36,635 nt of DNA. It comes from Piscirickettsia litoralis. Lineage in GTDB: Bacteria; Pseudomonadota; Gammaproteobacteria; Piscirickettsiales; Piscirickettsiaceae. The stretch's first letter is position 1, and the number at the start of each line of letters is the position of its first letter. A program made the position numbers and the translations under genes. The stretch is taken from NCBI RefSeq assembly GCF_001720395.1, contig NZ_MDTU01000001.1:587016-623650 (forward strand). The letters are read 5' to 3'. The notes under the pieces are model-generated. The model saw only the letters and a program-made list of their open reading frames with translations. It did no database searches and was not told the origin of the DNA. Positions 17,968-28,335 of this stretch are shown here, piece after piece.

Positions 17968-18845
17968 GCAATCGCACCTCCCATCGAGTGTTGACGAATC
18001 AAGCGCTCAACAAAAAATTCAGTTTGCCCATTTGCAACGTTAGGCGTCTGCCATTGCTGTATTTGCTGAGCAAGTGTGGTTAATGCAACGGCTGCTTCTG
18101 AACGCGGATATACTTCGACCACCGCCTTTTGCTTTTGTACAGCCCTTCTTATATAAGGATCAAAGGGCAAGGCTCCTACATATTGCAACATGACATCTAA
18201 AAATCGATCGGTTACAGCAATCATCTTTTCAAATAATTGTTCACCTTGTTGACTATTTTTAACCATATTTGCCAAAATTCGAAACCGCCGCATATCATAT
18301 TCTGTACTCAATAATTTAATTAAAGCATAAGCATCAGTAATTGATGTAGGTTCATCACAAACAACAACAACAACCTCATGAGAGGCTCGTGAAAAGCTCA
18401 CCACTGCATCTGAAATTCCCGCAGCAGTATCGACAATTAAAGTATCTAAACTTACAGTTAAATGATTAAAGGCTTGAATCAAAGTTGCATGCTCACGTGT
18501 CGATAATTCGGACATTTTTTGCAACCCTGAGGCCGATGGAATAATTTTCACCCCGGCAGGACCTTCGACAATAATATCATCTAAAGCACAGTTTCCTTTT
18601 AGTACATCGGCAATATTATATTCAGGGTGAATTCCTAATAATACATCGACATTAGCCAAGCCCAGATCAGCATCTAGCAACATGACAGACTGGCCTTGAC
18701 GTGCCAGAGCAATCGATAAATTCACAGAAATATTGGTTTTCCCAACACCACCCTTACCACCGGTAATCGCAATCACTTGTGTTGATTTGGGATCATGCAT
18801 TCTTTTGCGTAGCCCCTCGGCCTGATCATAACACTTCTCGTCCAT
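17964..18845 (-). CDS. fleN: Flagellar number regulator FleN (MinD-like ATPase)
   Basis: A ParA/MinD-family ATPase of about 293 residues. The deviant Walker A GGKGGVGKTN is near residue 30, followed by the LLDADLGLANVDVLLG switch and the VDTAAGISDAV Walker B-like segment. FleN (FlhG, YlxH) limits flagella number by antagonising the master regulator FleQ and by pairing with FlhF. I prefer the ATG at 18845 (MDEKCYDQ). The gene overlaps the flhF 3' end by about 20 nt, and its own end overlaps fliA. Confidence 0.93.
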   Translation of the reverse strand: MDEKCYDQAEGLRKRMHDPKSTQVIAITGGKGGVGKTNISVNLSIALARQGQSVMLLDADLGLANVDVLLGIHPEYNIADVLKGNCALDDIIVEGPAGVKIIPSASGLQKMSELSTREHATLIQAFNHLTVSLDTLIVDTAAGISDAVVSFSRASHEVVVVVCDEPTSITDAYALIKLLSTEYDMRRFRILANMVKNSQQGEQLFEKMIAVTDRFLDVMLQYVGALPFDPYIRRAVQKQKAVVEVYPRSEAAVALTTLAQQIQQWQTPNVANGQTEFFVERLIRQHSMGGAIA

Positions 18846-20299
18846 GTTCTTCCCCTCGAGCAAAAACCATCGCTAATGCATCGTCTGTTACTTCTCGATA
18901 ACGCTTTTGCATCAGTGTTAATGCTCGGTTAATTAAATTATGTGCCCGTGCAACCTTTAAGTCTTCTGGAACACGTTGACCATCAGTAATATAAGCAACA
19001 GGTAAATCATATTGAATCGCTGTACTAATGGCTCCACCAATACTGGTTGATTCGTCCAATTTTGTCAGTAAACATCCATCAAGTTCTTTAGGCTCGAACG
19101 CCTTAACCGCTTCTTCTAATCCCCAAACTTGACTCGTCGTTGATAAGGTTAAGTAACGCTTCACATGAGGGCCGCCCTCATACAGAATATTCAGCTGATC
19201 ACTCAAACGCTCATCATGTTGGCTCATGCCTGCAGTATCAATTAAAATTAAGCTACGCTCACGAAATTCATGCAACGCACTGCGCAAAGCCGCAGCATCC
19301 CCCACCATACGCACAGGCACCCCTAAAATACGCCCATAGGTTTTTAATTGTTCATGTGCTGCGATGCGATAGGTATCTGTTGTAATGAGTGCAACTTCAC
19401 TCGCACCATGATGAAGCGCATAGCGCGCAGCAAGTTTAGCAATCGTCGTCGTTTTACCGACCCCAGTCGGCCCAACAAGCGCTGTAATTCCACCATCGAG
19501 TAAAACATCCTCGCCGCAGACTTTTAATAATCGAGATAACACTTGCAAGGCTTGTCGCCATAAATGTTCAATATTGCCATCTGCATTGACTCGTTTAACA
19601 ACTTTACGACAGATATTTGCTTCTAGACCCATTTCGCTTAGGCGCCGCAGCAACATCACTTGTGTGGGCGAACGCCTTTCCATATCTGCCCATGCTAAAC
19701 CTGAAAGCTGATGCTCTAATAACCCTCGCAACGACGTTAATTCACGTCGCATTGCAACAAGCGTGGGCTCTTCTGACCATTCGACTTTTACACTGTCAGT
19801 ATCTTGCGTTAAATCATATTTTTTTACTTTCTCAGTTACTTTAGACTCTTGCTCTTGAATCAATGAGTTCAAACGCTCGCTAGAAAACTGCTGCTGATTC
19901 TCTTGCACTAACTGAGATGACTGAGGTGGTTTCTGAGCTACTTTACGCTGACCTTCTGCTGTAGCAAGGTCTAGTTCTTTAATCGGCTTGTTTTTAGCCG
20001 GTTTCTTTTTATTCTTACTTTTTGCTTTAGTCGTTGATTTAGATGTTGCTTCTTTGAGTAAGGGGTGATTATTAAGTAATTCCCTTGAATTGTTGTTTTC
20101 TTTATTTTCACTTCGGGCCACTTTGGGCGTGTTGGCAATTTTTCTAATGGCTGTCGGATCATAATCAACAGCAGTCACTAACTCAACCCCACCATCGACA
20201 CGACGGTTTGACAATATTACAGCATCAGGACCTAAAACCTCTCGCACTTGTTTAAGTGCGCTACGCATATCCTCTGCAAAAAAGTCGTTTAATCTTCAT
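18826..20299 (-). CDS. flhF: Flagellar placement GTPase FlhF, start frameshifted
   Basis: SRP-type GTPase that places the polar flagellum. The NG domain is in the C-terminal half: G1 GPTGVGKTTT, G3 DTAGMSQHD, G4 TKLDE, and the FlhF-specific closing GQRVPEDL. The N-terminal B domain is basic and probably disordered. The open frame starts at MRSALKQV, but FlhF proteins start MKIKRF-x-AEDM. That start is encoded just upstream, from an ATG at 20299, and is put out of frame by a coding-strand T6 run (A6 at 20278-20283). Five T gives MKIKRLFAEDMRSALKQV and 490 residues. Between flhA and fleN. Confidence 0.92.
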
Positions 20300-20320
20300 T
20301 CATACTCTCAGTTCTATATA

Positions 20321-22415
20321 TTAAGCGCCTTCTTGACCAATCGATGCGATGATTTTAATCTGCTTATCATCGGTTATTTCCTGGTAAGAAATCACAAATA
20401 AATTCGGTAATCCCTGGCGTATAAATCGCGAGAACTGTTGACGTATCTGTGGTGAAACAACAACGACAGCAGGCTGGCTCAATGCCTCTTGCTTTTGAGA
20501 TAACTCAGTTAAGCTTTGGTTTAAACGTTCAGCCAATCCGGGCTCCACACTGCCTGTCCCATCACCAATAAAGGCCTGTTGCAAAAATTTGTTCCAAGTA
20601 AGGGTCCAAAGTGATCACCGGCAACTCTTGAGCCAACCCATTGATTTGCTGCATAATCAAACGCTTTAACGACATCCGCACCACTTCTCGCAGTGCGTCA
20701 GAATCTTGACTTTGTCCGCCAAACTGCACCAATGTTTCACAAATCGTACGAATATCGCGTACAGGAACACCTTCATCCAGCAAGCCTTGTAACACCTTCA
20801 CAACAACACCTAAAGGTAAAATATCAGGAACTAGATTATCAACAAGTTTCGGTGCAGTTTTCGCTAATTGATCCAGTAATAATTGTGCCTCTTCGTAGCC
20901 TAATAACTCAGAAGCATTTTGCTGTAAAATCTGACTCACATGAGTTGCAATCACCGTGCTTGCATCAACGACGGTATAGCCTAATGTTTGAGCACGTTCA
21001 CGCAATTTTTTATCAATCCAAGTCGCTTCTAGAGAAAAAGCAGGATCACGTGTATCGATTCCTTCTAACTTTTTCATCACTTGCCCAGGGTTAATCGCAA
21101 GCTCCATATCTGGATAGATTTCGGCCTCTGCAACATTGACCCCCATCAAAGTAATACGGTAATGATTCGGTGCTAAATCTAAATTATCGCGAATATGCAC
21201 CGATGGGATTAAAAAGCCAAGTTCTTGAGATAATTTTTTACGCACGCCTTTAATCCTTGAGGTTAAATCTCCCCCCTGCTCTTTATCCACCATCGGAATT
21301 AAGCGATAACCAATTTCAAGGCCGAGCATATCCACTTGGCCGACATCATCCCAAGAGAGTTCTTTTTGATCGGGCGGGTTATCAGCCGCTTCTTGTTGCA
21401 ACTCTTTTATTTCTTGTATTTTCTTCTCTTTTAAATTGCGCTTTAATAAATAGGCAATGCTTCCTAACACAACGGCCAATGTTAAAAAGACAATATGGGG
21501 CATGCCAGGAACCAAACCAATCGCCCCCATAACAGCTGCTGCAATCGTAAAGACTTTATAGTTCGTAAAAACTTGACTGAAAATTTGATGGCCAACATCA
21601 CTGTCGCTCGTCGATACGCGTGTGACCATCATCGCCGCTGAAGTAGATAATAACAGTGATGGAATTTGAGCGACCAAGCCATCTCCAATCGTCATAAGGG
21701 AATAACGTTGAAATGCCTCGGAAAACGTCATACCGTGATCCATCGCGCCAATCGCAACACCACCGATTAAATTAATTAATAAAATTAATATTCCGGCAAT
21801 CGCATCACCACGAACAAACTTACTCGCACCATCCATTGCACCATAAAAATCAGCTTCCTGAGCAACTTCTTCACGCCGTGCTTTCGCTTCGTCCGGTGTC
21901 ACTAAGCCTGCATTTAAATCCGCATCAATTGCCATTTGTTTACCGGGCATCGCATCCAAGGTAAAGCGTGCACTGACCTCAGAAATACGCCCAGCCCCTT
22001 TGGTTACAACAATAAAATTAATCAAAACCAAAATAATAAAAACGACAAAACCCACGGTATAGTTACCACCAATCACAACCTCACCAAACGACTGAATCAC
22101 TTTCCCAGCAGCATCCGGCCCAGTATGTCCTTCAAGCAAAACCACACGCGTCGATGCAACATTTAGTGCTAAACGCAATAAAGTAGCAACGAGTAGAATC
22201 GTTGGAAATACTGCGAAATCCAATGGCTTACCTGCATAAATGACAACCAGTAAAACTAATAAAGCCAAAGCGATATTAAAGGTAAAAAATAAATCCAATA
22301 AAAATGGAGGCAAGGGAAAAACCAGCATCGCCAGCATCATTAGGACAATAATCGGCGCACCTAACCCTGCTATTTTTAATGCTTTTATTCGCCGCTGAAA
22401 TGGTGTTGCATCCAT
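20321..22415 (-). CDS. flhA: Flagellar export gate protein FlhA, frameshifted
   Basis: The large export-gate subunit, 697 residues after repair. The N-terminal half has about eight membrane helices and the FHIPEP-type region: GDAIAGILILLINLIGGVAIG and DAMPGKQMAIDADLNAGL. The cytosolic C-terminal half binds export chaperones. The frame breaks near residue 610 at a coding-strand T5 run (A5 at 20583-20587). Four T gives EQILQQAFIGDGTGSVEPGL. The last 87 residues are thus read in the next frame, ending with DDKQIKIIASIGQEGA. It receives export substrates from the FliHIJ ATPase complex. Between flhB and flhF. Confidence 0.94.
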
Positions 22416-22485
22416 TTAGTTCATCACCTTATTTCTTTTCTACTCTGCTCTATCCTGCTCGACTTTGTTTCTGTTATTTTCTAGC

Positions 22486-23619
22486 TTAATGTGCTAACTC
22501 ATCTGGAATCGGCACGGTTCTCGGTACTTTCGGTCGTGTTGCTGTACCTGATTTATAGCGTTTTAACTGGAAGACGTAGGCTAATACCTGTGCCACTGCG
22601 AGATACAAGCCCTCTGGAATTTCATCCCCTATATCTGTAGTGTAATAAATAGAACGTGCAAGTGCTGGCAAACTTACAATGGGCACTTCACAGCTCTCTG
22701 CCACTTTACGAATCTGCTCAGCAATAAAATCTCCTCCCTTAGCCACAACTAAAGGCGCACCGGCAGCATTTTCTTCATAGACTAAAGCCACAGCAAAGTG
22801 CGTCGGGTTAGTAATGACAACATCAGCCGTTGGCACGCCATCCATCATGCGTTTTTGACTCATCTCCATCTGCAAACGTCTTATTTTCTGCTTGACCTCA
22901 GGTTGACCATCCGTTTCTTTACGTTCGTCTTTGATTTCTTTATGACTCATTTTTAATTGTTTTTTATAATCCCAAAGCTGAAAAGGGACATCGATCATCA
23001 CAACAATAAATAAAGTCATCCCCAAGCCAAATGCGCACCAGCCCACTAATGACAATGCATGTAATAATGCGGCTTTATCCCCTTCATACGCCAAGTGTAA
23101 AAATTTTTCGGCAAAGAACCACATCAAAAAAAGTAGCCATCGCCATAACGAGTAAAAATTTAAAAAATGCTTTAATTAACTCAATAATGGATTTAATCGA
23201 AAACATTCTTTTAAGCCTTTAATCGGATCCATACGATCCAGCTTTGGCGTTAGACTTTCAGACGAAAAATTCAAGCCACCCATGAGTATAGGTGCAATTA
23301 AGGCAGTTAATAAAATTAATACCAAAAAAGGCAATAATAAATAACCAGCTAACACAGAAACTTCTTTAATTTTACCCATCATTAAGCCATCTTTAACAAG
23401 CTCACTTGGCTCAATTGAAAAGCACAACTTAACAATTTTAAAAAGATATTCTGCCATATACTGACCAAGAACAATTAAAAAAACAACACCAAAAACAACA
23501 ATAGCAAATGTATTTAACTCTTTTGAACGCGGGACTTGACCCCGCTTACGTGCATCATCAATGCGTTTTTGCGTGGGTTCTTCGGTTTTTTCTTGAGCAT
23601 CATCGTTATTATCAGCCAT
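22486..23619 (-). CDS. flhB: Flagellar export switch protein FlhB, two frameshifts
   Basis: Substrate-specificity switch of the export gate, 377 residues after repair. The N terminus has EKTEEPTQKRIDDARKRGQV, the family hallmark, then four membrane helices. The C-terminal domain contains the autocleavage motif NPTH in DVVITNPTHFAVAL. Breaks are in T4 at 23209-23212 (coding A4, needs five, giving GLKRMFSIKS) and in A7 at 23126-23132 (coding T7, needs six, giving ATFLMWFFAEKF). Between these points the middle frame encodes a normal amphipathic segment, IELIKAFFKFLLVM. Between fliR and flhA. Confidence 0.93.
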
Positions 23620-23663
23620 CGCTTATGCCACCTTAATCAGCTGATAAGTAAGTTGACTAATTT

Positions 23664-24403
23664 CTATAAAATAGCTTTGAAAGTGCTCATTAATATGAAA
23701 ACAACAAAAGCAATAACAACCGCCCCATCAATAATGTCGTCGGGAAACCAATACTAAAAACATTGAGCTGAGGCGCTGCACGACTCATCACACCAAAAGC
23801 AAAGTTAATAAGCAACAAAGATAAAATTGCAGGCAAAGCAATTAATACCGCTTTAGAAAACACCCAACTAAACTTTTCTAACATTAACCAAATAAACTGC
23901 ATCGATAGTTCATCACCCGCTTTAATGGGTAATAACCTAAAGCTTTCAACCACCATTTGGATAAAAACTAAATGACCATTCATCGTGAAGAATAATAGAG
24001 CGACCATGATAAAATAAACTTGACTCACCCCCGTTACAATAAAGCCGTTTTGAGGGTCAACAAGCGCAGCAAACCCCAACCCCATTTGCATTGCAATCAT
24101 CTGCCCGCCGATAACAAAAATCTGAAACAATAATTGAGTCATAAAACCAATAAAAACACCGATTAAAACCTGTTGAATCGTGATCATCAGGCTATCAATA
24201 GATAAGATATCTAACTCTGGAACCGGCGGGATGATCGGCACAGCGATAATCGTAATTAATGCGGCGAGCACTAATCGTACATGCTTTGCAACATACTGTG
24301 ATCCTAATACAGCAATACTCATCAGCATGGCGGCAATGCGAATAAAGGGCCAAAAATAACCTGCAACCCAGGCATGAATTTCAGCGGTTGTTAACTCTAA
24401 CAC
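23664..24403 (-). CDS. fliR: Flagellar export protein FliR, C-terminal frameshift
   Basis: Six-helix export-gate subunit, 246 residues after repair. Conserved segments include FIRIAAMLMSIAVLG near the N terminus, GGQMIAMQMGLGFAALVDPQ in the middle and NVFSIGFPTTLLMG near the end. The uncorrected frame stops at 23690 with an odd Leu-rich tail. One more G in the G4 run (C4 at 23723-23726) gives LLMGAVVIAFVVFILMSTFKA and a stop at 23664. That leaves a normal 44-nt gap to flhB. FliR forms the gate core with FliP and FliQ. Confidence 0.93.
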
Positions 24404-24418
24404 AACAAGCCTAAACAG

Positions 24419-24691
24419 CTAACTAATAATGTAAGGAATGTTTTTAATCAGCTCTTCGGTAAAGCCCATAATTATTTTTAATAATAACGGGCCAGCAAAT
24501 ACAAGCGCTAAAAATGTTGCAAGCAAGCGCGGTACAAAACTTAAGGTTTGCTCATTAATCTGTGTTGCCGCTTGAAATACGGCAACAATTAAACCGACAA
24601 CCAAACCCGGGACTATCAAGATAGAAGACATGATAATCAACACATAAACCGCTCGTGATATTAAATCCACAGTTGTTTCAGGGGTCATCAC
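24419..24691 (-). CDS. fliQ: Flagellar export protein FliQ
   Basis: A 90-residue two-helix protein of the usual FliQ length. The family start MTPETTVDLISRAVYV is followed by helix 1 (LIIMSSILIVPGLVVGLIVA), the conserved FQAATQINEQTLSFVPRL loop and helix 2 (LATFLALVFAGPLLLKIIM). It packs around the FliP ring in the export gate. Intact and placed between fliP and fliR. The second ATG of the MM start is more usual for the family. Confidence 0.96.
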   Translation of the reverse strand: MMTPETTVDLISRAVYVLIIMSSILIVPGLVVGLIVAVFQAATQINEQTLSFVPRLLATFLALVFAGPLLLKIIMGFTEELIKNIPYIIS

Positions 24692-24714
24692 TTACTCCTT
24701 TAAACCCGTCGGCC

Positions 24715-25449
24715 TTATATCCTAAAACTCGAGGCCAACGTCCCTAAGATCAGCATCCAGCCATCCACCAGCACAAAAAGCATAATCTTAAAAGGCAATG
24801 AGATAATCAAAGGCGATAGCATCATCATCCCCATGCCCATCAATACACTAGCAACGACAAGATCAATCACTAAAAATGGCAAGAAAATCATAAAGCCAAT
24901 CTGAAATGCTGTTTTTAGTTCACTGGTAATAAACGCCGGCATAATAATCGTTAATGGCACATCTGACAATTGACTCGCTTGAGTTCCTGACATATCCATA
25001 AATAGCTTTAAATCAGCCTCACGCGTTTGCTCAATCATAAAACTACGTATCGGTTCTTGGGCTTTTTCTAAGGCTGTTTGAATATTAATTTCATCAGCAA
25101 AATAAGGCTGAACAGCCTGCTGGTTAATTTTAATCCAAATTGGACTCATGATAAATATCGTTAAAAATAATGATAAGCCGATTAAGATTTGGTTCGTCGG
25201 CACTGTGGGCATCCCCAAGGCTTGGCGCAAAATTCCAAGAACAATCAAAATTCGTGTAAACGAGGTCATCATTAGTAAAAACGCAGGCAATAATGTCAGC
25301 GCAGTCATTAATAATAAAATTTGCAAACCAACGCTGTAGGTCTCACTGCCATTAGGCTGGGTCGTTGCCGTCACAATAGGAATCGTTGGCGCTGCACTGA
25401 TGGTAAAGCAACATCCCAGTAAAATCACAAGAACCAATACACGCTTCAT
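24715..25449 (-). CDS. fliP: Flagellar export protein FliP
   Basis: A 244-residue FliP. It starts with a cleavable signal peptide ([16 protein letters not shown], cleavage after SAA), as FliP proteins usually do. Conserved regions follow: [40 protein letters not shown], and [19 protein letters not shown]-like segments at the end. Five copies form the core of the export gate. Its ATG overlaps the fliO stop, so the two are coupled. Intact. Confidence 0.97.
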   Translation of the reverse strand: MKRVLVLVILLGCCFTISAAPTIPIVTATTQPNGSETYSVGLQILLLMTALTLLPAFLLMMTSFTRILIVLGILRQALGMPTVPTNQILIGLSLFLTIFIMSPIWIKINQQAVQPYFADEINIQTALEKAQEPIRSFMIEQTREADLKLFMDMSGTQASQLSDVPLTIIMPAFITSELKTAFQIGFMIFLPFLVIDLVVASVLMGMGMMMLSPLIISLPFKIMLFVLVDGWMLILGTLASSFRI

Positions 25450-25871
25450 TGTACCGAGCCTTTTAATTTAGGCTTTACTTTATCTAATAACTTATGAAAA
25501 CTCTGGGTATCTTTCGCCTGGATACATTCATTAAGCACATGTAACGTCTGGATATGTTGCGCAGTTACACCTAATAGTACTTGCTCTTTACCCACCTGAA
25601 CAATCACCAAACGCTCTTTAGAGCCAATAGGTAAGGTCGCAATAACTTCGATATCACCTTGTCGATTAAAGCCTCGTTGCTGTAACCGCTTTAAAATAAA
25701 ACCTAGACCGATAATTAACAAAATAACAAGCAACGAACTCCAAAGCATTTGCCAAGCCGTCGATGAAATAAATCCAGGCTGCTGGGGCAATACTGTTTGC
25801 GGCTCCGCATAGCTGGCAAAGCTATAGGCAGATAAAGCAAAAAATAACAATAAAGTGATATGCTTTTTCAC
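25446..25871 (-). CDS. fliO: Flagellar assembly protein FliO
   Basis: A 141-residue protein with an N-terminal signal segment ([18 protein letters not shown]), a single membrane helix at about 40-62 ([19 protein letters not shown]) and a small cytosolic domain with the [30 protein letters not shown] pattern split over two strands, typical of FliO. FliO scaffolds FliP ring assembly. It overlaps fliN by 4 nt on one side and fliP by 4 nt on the other. Intact. Confidence 0.92.
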   Translation of the reverse strand: MKKHITLLLFFALSAYSFASYAEPQTVLPQQPGFISSTAWQMLWSSLLVILLIIGLGFILKRLQQRGFNRQGDIEVIATLPIGSKERLVIVQVGKEQVLLGVTAQHIQTLHVLNECIQAKDTQSFHKLLDKVKPKLKGSVQ

Positions 25872-26326
25872 TTGAGCTTTTGCAACCTCTCTGCCGCACT
25901 AATGACATCTGTCAGACGAATGCCATATTTCTCATTAACGACAACGACCTCTCCATGTGCAACTAAAGTCCCATTGACTTTGACATCCAGCGGCTCACCT
26001 GCATAACGATCTAACTCAACCACAGAGCCTTGGTTTAATTGCAAGAGGTTACGAATACTAATATCAGCGCCACCAACTTGCATCGAAATTGTCACCGGCA
26101 AATCGAGTATCTTTTCAAGGTCTGGGTATTCTTCGCTAGCCAAAGCAATAGGGTCAAACCCTGTATTTAATGCTTCAAGTTCATCATCACTTTGGGCATC
26201 ACCCGACTCTTCTAAGGCCGCCCCCCATGCTGCTTCTACATCTTCATCAGACTGTGTATCTCCTGACTCTTCAAAGGCTTCATCCCAGCTGATGTCATCC
26301 CCTTCTTCGCCCTCACCATCACTCAT
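25868..26326 (-). CDS. fliN: Flagellar switch protein FliN with repeat-bearing N terminus
   Basis: A 152-residue FliN. The C-terminal SpoA domain (residues of about 70-150) is canonical: LDLPVTISMQVGGADISIRN, LLQLNQGSVVELDRYAGEPL and VVVNEKYGIRLTDVIS. The N-terminal 60 residues are very acidic and hold two copies of W-x-x-A-x-E-E-S-G-D-x-Q-S-D, 20 residues apart. FliN forms the C-ring base together with FliM and binds FliH. It lies only 14 nt after fliL: the gene that should be between them, fliM, is missing. It overlaps fliO by 4 nt. Confidence 0.94.
   Translation of the reverse strand: MSDGEGEEGDDISWDEAFEESGDTQSDEDVEAAWGAALEESGDAQSDDELEALNTGFDPIALASEEYPDLEKILDLPVTISMQVGGADISIRNLLQLNQGSVVELDRYAGEPLDVKVNGTLVAHGEVVVVNEKYGIRLTDVISAAERLQKLK
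26186..26287. repeat. 60-bp-period duplication in the fliN 5' part
   Basis: Two units coding for residues 14-27 and 34-47 of FliN repeat the pattern W-x-x-A-x-E-E-S-G-D-x-Q-S-D with a 20-residue (60-bp) period. The protein repeat is clear; the DNA copies have diverged at several third positions, so it is not recent. Confidence 0.65.
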
Positions 26327-26340
26327 CGCATTCTCCTAAA

Positions 26341-26890
26341 TTACTGCATTACCATAAAGGTAATGAGTACAAATTTAACCTGTCCTTGCCCTTTCAATAC
26401 CGGCTCTGCGGTTTTACGCATTTTCTCCAACAGATCATCTTTAAGCTTTTTACGCCCTTCTTTTGTTGCCAGCTCATTACTCGTAAAATTATGAATAGAA
26501 GACAAAACCTCATGGCGCATTTCAGGCATTTTTGATAACAGCTTGGAGTAGTCACTTTTTGGCTGAAAGGCAAATGCGAAATCAAGGCGCAATAACTGAT
26601 ATTTCCCTGAAGTATCTAAAAAGCGTAAGGTAAAGGGCGGATCAAATTCTAAATAGCCTAAAGACTCTTTCAACTTTACCTCTTTTGGAGGAGGAGGGGC
26701 TGCTGTTTCAGTCGCTGCAGATTTTTGCTGGAGCCTCATCTCCCCCACCCAACACAAACGCTAACACCCCACCAATGATTGCAAGCAGGACAACGGTGCT
26801 AACAATAATAATGATTAGTTTGCCTTTGCCTTTTTTTGTGGGCTCCTCAGAGTCCTGCTCAGCATCAGGTTGTGGTGCTTCTTCCGCCAT
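26341..26890 (-). CDS. fliL: Flagellar basal-body protein FliL, frameshifted
   Basis: A FliL of about 182 residues after repair. A short acidic cytosolic tail (MAEEAPQPDAEQDSEEP) is followed by a membrane helix (LIIIIVSTVVLLAIIGGVLAF) and the periplasmic domain (LGYLEFDPPFTLRFLDTSG, then the KFVLITFMVMQ end). The frame breaks at a coding-strand A5 (T5 at 26722-26726); four A gives APAKSAATETAAPPPP. FliL surrounds the stator units at the basal body. First gene behind the sigma54 promoter. A second FliL-like gene lies just upstream. Confidence 0.9.
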
Positions 26891-26922
26891 GTATTATTTC
26901 CCTATAATCACTCTCATTGCTT

Positions 26923-26938
26923 GGCAAAACATGTGCCA
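26923..26938 (-). promoter_or_regulatory. Sigma54 (RpoN) promoter of the fliL operon
   Basis: Minus strand TGGCACATGTTTTGCC: GG and GC elements separated by exactly 10 bp, matching the sigma54 -24/-12 consensus TGGCAC-N5-TTGC without a mismatch. It is 33 nt before the fliL start, so transcription would begin about 20 nt before the gene. Sigma54 control of fliL-fliR genes is known for FleQ/FlrC-type polar flagella. Confidence 0.85.
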
Positions 26939-27022
26939 ACTTTATAACTCATTATTAATTAGAATGTTTTTAAAGAAAGTGACAAATATTTGACAACAAT
27001 TAATTAACTTAAATAAAACCGA

Positions 27023-27417
27023 TCAACCAATGGTAAATTTAGTAAAAAGCACCTTTTTCACTTCCAAGTTACCTACATATTCATTGAGCACTTTGATCAC
27101 TTGTGCCAGTGCTTTTTTTTCTAGTTCAGTTCGCTTGCCAGGTTTACGTAATTTCTTTGATGATTGATTACTAAATAACTCAACCAGCGCATCTTTAATT
27201 AAAGGCATATTGTCTTTTAGAGCATCCTCAATTTTCTTATCTGCCGGAATCATTAAAGACACTTCAATACTTAAAAATTTCCGCGTTGAATCTTGTAAAT
27301 TAGTTACAAAAATGGGGCGAATAGGCACATAAACAACTTTACTAGCGTAGGATGCCGCGGTAAACAAAAAAACAAAGCGAAAATTAAACTTGCTTTTATA
27401 GAGCATTGCAAAGACAT
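27023..27417 (-). CDS. Second FliL-like protein with signal peptide, frameshifted
   Basis: FliL-family protein of about 131 residues after repair. The domain (YVPIRPIFVTNLQD, RKFLSIEVSLMIPAD, MPLIKDALVELFSNQSSKKL, and the closing KKVLFTKFTIG) follows the FliL pattern closely. The uncorrected frame starts at 27406 with an unlikely N terminus. The strong Shine-Dalgarno (GGGAGG, 27425-27430) precedes an ATG at 27417. From there a signal-like MSLQCSIKASLIFALFF is joined to TAASYASKVV if the coding T7 (A7 at 27366-27372) is eight T. It would be periplasmic and lacks the cytosolic tail of true FliL. It lies outside the sigma54 operon. Confidence 0.75.
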
Positions 27418-27458
27418 AACGAAACCTCCCAGCCTATGGTAAACATAGTTGAATGTCT

Positions 27459-28207
27459 TCAAAACTGTCTATTAGAATTAGAAAAATTCTGTAAAACAAC
27501 TTTGACTTTGGACTTCACTCGCTGCTTCTTAGTCACTTTTTCTTTTACTGGTGGAATGCTTAGTTTCCTCAACACCATGAAATAAATTGCCCCGACATGA
27601 TAATCAGGAATCCGCTCCAAAAAAGAAAAATATTGCAACAGTGATTTATTTGATATAGGCAATCGATATAAAAACGTTTGAATATCGCGAACCTCATAAC
27701 CCAAAGAAAGCATCCTATCTTCAATACGAGAAATCGCCACCCAATGGCTATCCCAGGGTGAGAGATCAAATAATTTTAAAATACAACGTATCCCACCCCA
27801 AAGACTCAAAGGGTTCAGTCCATAGATAATAACATGCCCACCCGGCTGCAATACCCGATTTACTTCATTTAATAACTGATCAGCGTTTTCAACACTCTCT
27901 AAGCCATGAGAAAGTAAAACTAAATCGATACTGGACTCTAAAAAAGAAAGTTGTTGGTAAGAGCTAATCACCTTCGCAGGTTTTTCATAACTAAATGGAT
28001 AATCAGCTGCGCACTCACAGTAAAAAAATTTTCTGCAAATAATTCGCGTAATTTCGGTGATAACGGCACCCCTAAGCTCAAGCCAACCTGACCACCACAA
28101 CGATTTAACCATGTAGAAAGTCGTTGCTCACACATCGAACTAATTTCTTCGCCTAATGCAGATTGGTACCAAGCCGTCATGCGATAGCGCCACTGACGAT
28201 ACTTCAT
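27459..28207 (-). CDS. SAM-dependent methyltransferase, YafS-like, frameshifted
   Basis: Class I methyltransferase of about 249 residues after repair. The N-terminal part (MKYRQWRYRMTAWYQSALGE, LSPKLRELFAENFF) is read from 28207. The rest, with the motif II/III region SSIDLVLLSHGLESVENADQ and VLQPGGHVIIYGLNPLSLWG, follows in another frame. The break is at coding T7 (A7 at 28022-28028); eight T gives AENFFYCECAADYPF. In enterobacteria a similar gene (yafS) lies by gloB and mltD; here it is divergent from mltD, which supports the assignment. The substrate is unknown. Confidence 0.8.
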
Positions 28208-28335
28208 TCAACACTCCAAAAACACAATCTTTCTTTTCCTAACACCCTCAGCTAGAATACTATTAAATTCATTGATAATCATTAGCCATACACTTAGCCA
28301 TAACACAAATCAAAATACAAAAGCAGCTCATATAC

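Noticed and set aside
13983-27417. The flagellar block as a dedicated injectisome or novel secretion system
   Set aside because: FlhA, FlhB, FliO-R, FlhF, FleN, FliA, CheY, CheZ and CheA all match flagellar forms, and no injectisome-specific gene is present.
28268-28286. Fur-box-like sequence containing GATAATCATTA upstream of mltD
   Set aside because: About 14 of 19 positions agree with the remembered consensus, but only one half is good, the region is AT-rich and mltD is not a known Fur target.
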